Positions 56,789 to 64,000 of a stretch of DNA of 64,000 nucleotides are shown here, piece by piece. The position numbers were made by a program, and so were the translations under genes. Position 1 is the stretch's first letter; every line of letters begins with the position of its first letter. The notes under the pieces are model-generated. The model saw only the letters and a program-made list of their open reading frames with translations, did not search any database and was not told where the DNA came from. Source of the stretch: Arachis hypogaea (Eukaryota > Streptophyta > Magnoliopsida > Fabales > Fabaceae); contig NC_092048.1 of NCBI RefSeq assembly GCF_003086295.3, positions 85,570,386 to 85,634,385 of the forward strand, given 5' to 3'.

Positions 56789-58335
56789 TGATAAACCCAT
56801 ATTTTATGATATATTTTGTGCTTAGTTTGAGTGATTTATTCAATCCTTCACCCACTTATTCATATTAATTGCATGGTTTTACTTTCCCTTCTTTATTATG
56901 TGATGTATGTGAAAAACATGTTTCTTATGCTTTAAAATTAATTATTTTAATTACCTCTATTTCCATTCGATGCCGTGATTAGTGTGTTGAGTAGTTTCAG
57001 ATCTTCTAAGGCAGGAATGACTTAAAGGATGGAAAGGAAACATACAAAAATGGTAGGAAAGCACAAAATGGAGTTTTTGGAGAAACTGGCAGCCACGCGA
57101 TCGCATGGACGACGCGGCCGCATGCTAAGCACGAAGAAGCAGCGACGCAGCCGCATTACTGACGCGACCGCGCGCCTTAAGTAGAACACATATGACACGG
57201 TCGCATGACTGACGTGACCGCGTCACAAGGAAAAACTCCGAATGACGCGACCGCATGACCCACGCAGACGCGTGACAGAGGCCACGCACCAAAAATTGCA
57301 GAAAATGCTGCCAGCAAATTCTGAAGCCCTTTTTGGCCCAAATCCATGTCCAGAAGGCATAGACCAGAGGTTATGAAGTGGGGGAATGCATCCATTCAAG
57401 GAGAATCTCCACTTTAGTTAGTTTTCATGATTTAGATTTAGTTTAGAGAGAGGTTCTCTCCTCTCTCTTCTCTCTTAGGATTAGGATTTAGGATTTCTCT
57501 TAGTTTTAGGAGTGACTCTCGATCCCAGGTTCAATGTTCTTTTACTTTATATTTATCTCTTACTTTCAGATACTTTAATGCTTATATTAGTTATGTTGCT
57601 TATTTGGCTTATGCTATATTCATGTTACAGATTACTCTTTTGAATTAATGTTATTTGAGGTATTTTAGTTTAATATTGCTTTCTCTTATTTACATTATTG
57701 TTATTCCCATCTGAAGACATTTTTATTCCAGTAGATTTACTTTCCTCCCTTTTGGTCTTGGTTAAGAAATCAGTAATTCAAGAGTTATCAAACTCAAACA
57801 TGAATGGTAATTGTTATCTTTGTTAATTGAATTGAACTTCAATAATCCCAATCTTTCCTTAGGAAATAAATAGGATTCGAAGATCAACCAATTAATCCCT
57901 TGACCTTCCTTTATCTTAGTAAAGGTTAACAAAGTGGAATTAAGATTCAATTCTCATCATCATTGATAAGGATAACTAGGATAGGACCTCTAATTTCTCA
58001 TACCTTGCCAAAAGTTTATTTACAGTCATTTATTTATTTTACTTGCCATTTAAATTACTTGTTCTTTATTTACTTTAATTGCTAATTAAACTATTCACTA
58101 CTCATTCTCAAAACCCCAATTTACAATCTCCATAACCAATAATAAGAACATACTTCCCTGCAGTTCCTTGAGAAGACGACCCGAGGTTTAAATACTTCGG
58201 TTATCAATTTCAAAGGGGTTTGTTACTTGTGACAACCAAAACATTTGTACGAAGGGATTTTTGTTGGTTTAGAGACTATATCTACAACACGACTGTTTTT
58301 ATGAAATTCTTTACCACCATAAAATCCTAACATCA
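56789..58335 (+). repeat. D 3' LTR (1547 bp)
   Basis: TGATAAACCC to CTAACATCA. Many of its differences from the 5' LTR fall in the GC-palindrome cluster at 57093-57276. Confidence 0.94.
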
Positions 58336-60615
58336 CTCTTCCTGTGGATTTAAAGCAGAGCTTATGATCACTAGAAAAGTGTCACCTTCTTCCAGAAATG
58401 CATATTTCAGGGATGGTAGTAATGGTTTGAGCTCGGGTTTTGGAGTTTTTTCCTCTTCCTGAGGAATTTCCAGAGGCTTTTTTATCTCCTCTAAATCCTC
58501 CAAATCAGGCTGAGCATCTTTAAAGATGTCTTCTAGCTCTGATTCGAGACTCTCAGCCATGTTGATCTCCTCTACCAAAGAGTCAATAAGATCAACTTTC
58601 ATGCAGTCTTTTGGTGTGTCTGGATGCTGCATGGCTTTGACAGCATTTAACTTGAACTCATCCTCATTGACTCTCAGGGTTACTTCCCCCTTTGGACATC
58701 AATGAGAGTTCATCCAGTTGCTAGGAAAGGACTTCCTAGACTGAGAGTAGCACTCTTGTGCTCCTCCATTTCCAGCACTACAAAGTCAGTGGGAAAGGCG
58801 AATGGCCCAACCATGACAATCATGTCTTCACTTACGCCTGATGGGTATTTAATGGAGCCATCAGCAAGTTGGAGACATATCCTGGTTGGTTTGACTTTTT
58901 CAGATAAACCAAGCTTTCTGATAGTGGATGCAGGTATTAGGTTGATGCTTGCCCCAAGATCACATAAAGCTGTCTTGGTGCAATCACCCTCTAATATGCA
59001 TGGTATCATAAAGCTCCCAGGATCTTTAAGGTTTTCTGGGAAGCTTTTCAGAATGACTGCACTGCATTCCTCTGTGAGGAGAACTCTTTCAGTTTCTCTC
59101 CAATCCTTCTTATGACTCAAGATCTCTTTCATGTACTTGGCATAAGAGGATATTTGCTCAAGTGCCTCTGCAAACGGAATCTTTATTTCAAGAGTCCTGA
59201 GGTAGTCTGCAAAGCGAGCAAATTGCTTATCCTGCTCCTCTTGGCAGAGTTTTTGAGGATAAGGCATCTTGGCTTTGTATTCCTCAACCTTGGTTGCTGC
59301 AGGTTTATTTCCTACAGAAGTGGTTGGAGAAGCCTTTTTAGAGAGGTTCTTATCAGCACTTGTGTGTGTCTGATCCCTCACTGGCGTTTGAATACCAGGG
59401 TCGGAAGCTTGATTGGCGTTGGACGCCAACTTCCTACCTGTTTCTGGTGTTTGAACGCCAGAACTGAGCTTCCATTGGGCGTTTGACGCCAGCTCCTTGC
59501 CTGTTCCTGGAGTTTGAATGCCAGAACTGCACGTGGGTTGGGTGTTTAACGCCAACCTTGCATCATTTTCTGGCGTTTGAACGCCAGAGTTGTTCCTCTC
59601 TGGGCCCTTACTGTCCTCAGAAGAATTTTGGATAATATTTTGCTCATCCTCTGTCAGTTGTTCTTTCCTTGGGTTTTCTGCTGCTCTGAAGTGAGGTATT
59701 TAATGTTTTCCCACTTCTTAATTGAACTGCATGGCACTCTTCTGTTATCTGCTTTGATAATTGCTGTTTTGTCTGATTCAATTGTGCTTCCATATTTTTA
59801 TTAGCATTTTTAGTGTCTTGTAGCATCTCCTTGAATTCTGCTAGCTGTTTTATTAGAAAGCACAATTGTTGATTGAGTTCAGCAACTTGTTCCGGAGGAC
59901 CAAGTTCAGTAGACACTACTTTGGCTTCTTCTTTTATGGAGAACCCATTACTTATGTACAGATGCTGGTTTCTAGCAACTATATCAATAAGCTCTTGAGC
60001 CTCTTCAACAGTTTTCCTCATGTGTATAGATCCACCAGCTGAGTGGTCTAGGGACATCTGAGCTCCTTCTGTAAGCCCATAGTAGAAGATGTCTAACTGC
60101 ACCTACTCTGAAAACATTTCAGAGGAGCATTTCCTTAGCATCCCTCTGTACCTTTCCCATGCATTATAAAGGGATTCATCATCCTCTTGTTTAAAGCCTT
60201 GGATGTCCAGCCTTAGCTGTGTCATCCTTTTCGGAGGGAAATATTGATTCAGGAATTTGTCTGATAATTGTTTCTATGTCCTTATACTTGCTGTGGGTTG
60301 GTTATTTAACCACCTTTTAGCTTGATCTTTTACAGCAAATGGAAACAGTAACAGTCTGTATACATCCTGATCTACCTCCTTGTCACGTACTGTGTTAGCA
60401 ATTTGCAAGAATTGTGCCAGAAAATCAGTAGGTTCTTCTTGTGGAAGACCGGGATACTGACAGTTTTGCTGCACCATGACAATGAGCTGAGGATTTAGCT
60501 CAAAACTGCCTGCTTTGATGGGAGGTATACAGATACTACTCCCATATGCAGCAGTAGTGGGATTACCATATGACCCCAGAGTCCTTCTGGACTGTTCATT
60601 TCCACTTAGATCCAT
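58336..60615 (-). pseudogene. B2 gag-pol, N-terminal segment (gag and protease)
   Basis: Start ATG at 60615 (MDLSGNEQS). Gag core 60470-60000, palindrome-coded linker 59587-59381, protease DLGAS near 58950. Lesions: TAG at 60274-60276 and again near 60104, both where other copies have Trp; a frameshift near 59670; TGA at 58710-58712 where other copies have Arg; a 1 bp deletion near 58690. The frame then runs into D at CTCTT and resumes at 48174. Confidence 0.92.
59381..59587 (-). repeat. Palindromes inside gag of B2
   Basis: Six or so GGCGTTNAACGCC palindromes, more than in B1, coding peptides of the type GVQTPETGRKLASNA. Confidence 0.85.
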
Positions 60616-61755
60616 GATGGATAAAATAGAATTGATATGAATTGCAAAGAAAATATATTTTTAATTTTTTATTTTATTTAAGTAGAATAAACAAAATTAT
60701 TAAGATAATTAAAAATAATAAGATAAAATAAAAATAGAATAATTAGAAATTAGAATGAAAATTTCAAAAACTTAAAGAAAAGATAAATTTGAAAGTGAGA
60801 ATAATTGCTTAATTGAGAAGATTTGAAAAACTTTGGATATGATTTTTGAAAAAGATTTTGAATTTGAAAAGATTTGATTTTTTAAGATAAAAATCTGAAT
60901 TTTTAAAAGTAATTTTCGAAACTCAATTTAAAATAAAGAGAAAAGATATTTTTGAATTTAATGAGGAAAGAGAAAAATAATAAAATGACATAAGACTTAA
61001 AGTTTTTAGATCTAATGCTTCTTGTTTTTCAAAAGTTTTGGAGGGAAAACACCAAAGAACACCAAACTTAAAGATTTTAAGATCGAAACACAAAGAAGCC
61101 TCAAGAACACTTTGAAGACTCACAAGAACATAAAAAGAACACCAAACTTAAAACTTTTAGAACACTAAAAATAATTTTTCAAAAATAAAATAAAAAATAA
61201 CAAGATAACACCAAACTTAAAAGTTTGACATGAGATTTAGTCAAAAAAAATTATTTTTGAAAAAATTTTAAAAGGAAGATTCCCAATTATCAAGAACATA
61301 AGAATACCGCTCTAGCGAATTGAGCTATAAATTGAAAGTGTTTTAATAAAGGTATTTAACGTATAAAATATTTTAAACTTTTTTGGATAATAATAATTTG
61401 AAAATGCACAAGAAAAACAAGAAAAATCACAAAACCAGGAAAACTAAAGATCAAACAAGGAAAATAAACAACAACAACTTGAAGATTAAGAAAGAACAAT
61501 GAACACAAATTCAAAAATTTAAAAGAAAATAAAATCATGCAATTGACACCAAACTTAAAATATGAAACTAAACTCAAACAGAAAAACTCAATTATCAGTT
61601 TATAAAATTTTCGAAAAATTTAAAAAGAAAAAATAAGGATTTAAAAAAAAAAGAAATTTCAACCAAAAACAATAATAGAAGACTCTAAACCAAAAAGAAA
61701 AATTTTTCCTAATCTAAGCAACAAAATAAACCGTCAGTTGTCCAAACTCGAACAA
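60616..61755 (-). other. B2 leader
   Basis: AT-rich, non-coding. On the element strand TTTAAGTTTGGTGTT-like words occur at about 61059-61073, 61138-61152, 61206-61221 and 61545-61560. Confidence 0.75.
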
Positions 61756-61773
61756 TCCCCGACAACGGCGCCA
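61756..61773 (-). other. Primer-binding site of B2
   Basis: On the minus strand TGGCGCCGTTGTCGGGGA, one mismatch to the A2 site, six bases from the LTR. Confidence 0.85.
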
Positions 61774-61779
61774 AAAACT

Positions 61780-63318
61780 TGGTGCACGAATTGTAAATCA
61801 CACTTTTCACAACTCGTACCACTAACCAGCAAGTGCACTGGGTCGTCCAAGTAATACCTTACATGAGTAAGGGTCGAATCCCACGGAGATTGTTGGTTTG
61901 AAGTAATCTATGGTTATCTTGTAATTCTTAGTCAGGATATCAATTATAATTATCATTTTGGATTGCGAAAAATAAAAGAGCATGAATTAAATACTTGTTA
62001 TGCAGTAATGGAGAATATGTTGGAGTTTTGGAGATGCTTTCTCTTCTGAATCTCTGCTTTCCCCCTGTCTTCTTCTTCACGCATGCAAGGTTCCTCCTAT
62101 GGCAAGCTGTGTGTTGGTGGATCACCGTTGTCAATGGCTACCATCCGTCCTCTCAGTGAAAATGGTCCAGGTGGGCTATCACCGCACGGCTAATCATCTG
62201 TCGGTTCTCACTCATGCTGGAATAGGATCCATTGATCCTTTTGCGTCTGTCACTACGCCCAACCCTTGTGAGTTTGAAGCTCATCACAGTCATTCAATCC
62301 TTGAATCTTACTTAGAATACCACAGACAAGGTTTAGACTTTCCGGATTCTCAAGAATGCTGCCAATGGATTCTAGCTTATACCACGAAGATTCTGATTAA
62401 GGAATCCAAGAGATACTCATTCAATCGAAGGTAGAACGGAGGTGGTTTTCAGTCACGCGTTCATAGGTTGAGAATGGTGATGAATGTCACGGATCATCAC
62501 ATCCATCATATTGAAGTGCGAATGAACATCTTAGATAGAAACAAGTGTGTTTGAATAGAAAACAGAAATAATTGCATTAATTCATCGAGACACAGCAGAG
62601 CTTGTCACCCCCAACAATGGAGTTTAGAGACTCATGCCGTCAAAGAGTACAAAGTTCAGATCTAAAATGTCATGAGGTGCAAAATAAATCTCTAAAAGTT
62701 GTTTAAATACTAAACTAGTAACCTAGGTTTACAGAAAATGAGTAAACTAAGATAGATAGTGCAGAAATCCACTTCTGGGGCCCACTTGGTGTGTGCTGGG
62801 GCTGAGACTTGAGCTTTACACGTGCCTAGGCTATTTCTAGAGTTAAACGCCATGTTGTAACCTGTTTCTGGCGTTTAACTCCAACTTGTAACCTGTTTTT
62901 GGCGTTTAACGCCAGAATGCAACATGGAACTGGCGTTGAATGCCAGTTTACATCATCTATCCTTGAGCAAAGTATGAACTATTATATATTGCTGGAAAGC
63001 ACTGGATGTCTACTTTCCAACGCAATTGAGAGCGTACCAATTGGAATTTTGTAGCTCCAAAAAATTCATTCCGAGTGCAGGGAGGTCAGAATCCAATAGC
63101 ATCAGCAGTCCTTTTTCAGCCTGAATCAGATTTTTGCTCAACTCCCTCAATTTCAGCCAGAAAATACCTGAATTACAGAAAAATACACAAACTCATGGTA
63201 AAGTCCAGAAATATGAAATTTTCCTAGAAACTAATAAAAATATACTAAAAGCTAACTAAAACATACTAAAAACTACATGAAATTAACCCCAAAAAGCGTA
63301 TAAAATATCCGCTCATCA
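61780..63318 (-). repeat. B2 5' LTR (1539 bp)
   Basis: TGATGAGCGG to CGTGCACCA on the element strand. Palindrome cluster 62839-62946. Partner of 29998-31537, with TSD GGTAT outside both. Confidence 0.95.
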
Positions 63319-63323
63319 GGTAT

Positions 63324-64000
63324 TTTTATTTTATGTTTAAAGCTTTTTATTTTAATTTTCGAAAAATTCAAAATAAAAATGTTGTTCAAAATTTTTAAGA
63401 ATGAATTCTAGAGTTTCATGAGATATGTTGAAGCTTGGCTGGCTGTTAAGCCATGTCTAATATTTTGGACCGAGGCTTTCATATAAAGCTTGGCTGGCTA
63501 TTTAGCCATGTCTAAATTTTTGGATCGAAATTTTAGACTAACATTGCATGATTCCTGAAATTCTTATAAAAAATTTTGAATTTCTTACTTTTCTTTTTTT
63601 TAAAAATAATTTTCGAAAAATACAAAAAAAATTAATAAATCATAAAAACCAAAAATTTTGTGTTTCTTGTTTGAGTCTTGTGTCCAATTTTAAGTTTGGT
63701 GTCAATTGCATTCTTTTAATTTTCTTAAAATTTTTGAAAATTCATGCATTGTGTTCTTCTTTGATCTTCAAGTTGTTCTTGATGATTTTCCTTGTTTGAT
63801 CTTTAAATTTTCTTGCCTTGTGTCTTTTTTTGTTTTTCATATGCATTCTTGAATTATTAGTGTCTATAGATTAAAAATTTCTAAAGTTGGTGTCTTGCAT
63901 GTTTTTCTTTTCTTAAAAATTTTTAAAAATATGTTCTTGATGTTCATCATGATCTTAAGGTGTTCTTGGTGTTCATCTTGACATTCAAAGTGTTCTTGCA
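63324..64000 (+). other. B3 leader, continued to the window edge
   Basis: T-rich non-coding sequence. TTTTAAGTTTGGTGTC at 63688-63703 and a degenerate copy near 63880 are the B leader motif. A word AAGCTTGGCTGGCT followed by AGCCATGTCTAA occurs twice (63431-63465 and 63486-63518). gag is expected right of the window. Confidence 0.7.

Larger units (their letters stand above)
48170..58340 (+). mobile_element. D: complete non-autonomous LTR element with ORF1 and ORF2
   Basis: TSD CTCTT at 48170-48174 and 58336-58340. LTRs are both 1547 bp. Order: PBS 49725-49742, ORF1, H1, GC palindromes, pyrimidine/C-rich stretch, T-rich stretch, ORF2, H2, tail, H2 with PPT. No pol. It shares tail sequence, PPT and ORF1 with family A, and an ORF2 of the same domain type with family B. 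Its target is the gag-pol of B2 just before RT. Confidence 0.96.
29993..63323 (-). mobile_element. B2: complete but broken family B element carrying B1 and D
   Basis: TSD GGTAT at 29993-29997 and 63319-63323. On the minus strand: 5' LTR 63318-61780, PBS 61773-61756, leader, gag-pol 60615-58336, D (48170-58340), gag-pol resuming at 48174 down to 45422, H1, palindromes, H2, ORF2 44384-43324, tail, B1 (32374-43054), tail end, H2 with PPT, 3' LTR 31537-29998. Both passengers leave perfect 5 bp duplications. LTRs of 1539 and 1540 bp differ mostly by transitions (six in the first 130 bp by eye), so B2 is older than B1. Confidence 0.95.
15669..64000 (+). mobile_element. B3: family B element, 5' LTR and leader only, heavily interrupted
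   Basis: Own sequence is 15669-16874, 29525-29992 and 63324-64000; everything between belongs to A2 and to B2 with its passengers. The LTR ends at 29922 and a tRNA-Asp type PBS follows at 29929-29946. The leader stops at GGTAT (29993-29997) and resumes after GGTAT at 63319-63323. gag would lie right of the window. The 5' end reads TAATGAGCGG rather than TGATGAGCGG, a mutated LTR terminus. Confidence 0.88.

Overview
This window is plant nuclear heterochromatin made almost wholly of nested LTR retrotransposons plus one CACTA DNA transposon. I see no intact host gene, no tRNA or rRNA gene and no CRISPR array. The LTR family built around TGGCGTTNAACGCCA palindromes is one I associate with peanut and its wild relatives (Arachis, Fabaceae). 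The tRNA-Asp type primer-binding sites and the Athila/Tat-like gag-pol without a chromodomain fit a legume. The genus is recognition from memory, not a search result.

Nine elements can be separated, most of them by exact target-site duplications (TSDs). I name families A, B, D and E for this report. E (minus, 14435-15668) is the oldest visible layer. It was entered by B4 (minus, 5416-14439, TSD CTGCT) and B3 (plus, 5' LTR from 15669, leader running off the right edge). A1 (plus, 1-5420) sits in ORF2 of B4. A2 (16870-29524, TSD ATTAG) sits in the 5' LTR of B3. A CACTA element (18070-22188, TSD ATA) sits in the 5' LTR of A2. B2 (minus, 29993-63323, TSD GGTAT) sits in the leader of B3. B2 is split by B1 (plus, 32374-43054, TSD CCACC) and by D (plus, 48170-58340, TSD CTCTT).

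Family B is the potentially autonomous type. Its order is LTR, PBS, long AT-rich leader, one gag-protease-RT-RNaseH-integrase frame, a hairpin, GC palindromes, a second hairpin, and ORF2 with a domain resembling the 'putative plant transposon protein' family. All three copies with coding sequence are broken. B1 is the youngest (LTRs differ at 8 of 1561 positions by eye) and has only two in-frame stops in gag-pol. Families A and D lack pol and carry instead ORF1, a proline-rich protein of unknown function. D also has a decayed ORF2. They share PBS type, order of parts and RNA-like structures with B, so they look like non-autonomous partners that depend on B-like enzymes.

The signals most worth following are non-coding. 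(1) A stem with a purine-rich tetraloop (mostly RGGA) stands just upstream of the polypurine tract of families A, B and D and is repeated once inside each element. Its stem sequence changes completely while pairing is kept. (2) A hairpin with an AGRCAA loop lies 42 or 50 nt after the stop of pol or ORF1. (3) Each family has its own GC-rich palindrome cluster at the same place in the LTR, and again inside the element. (4) A PPT-like motif is repeated in the B leaders. The CACTA element also carries what looks like a captured spliced gene fragment.
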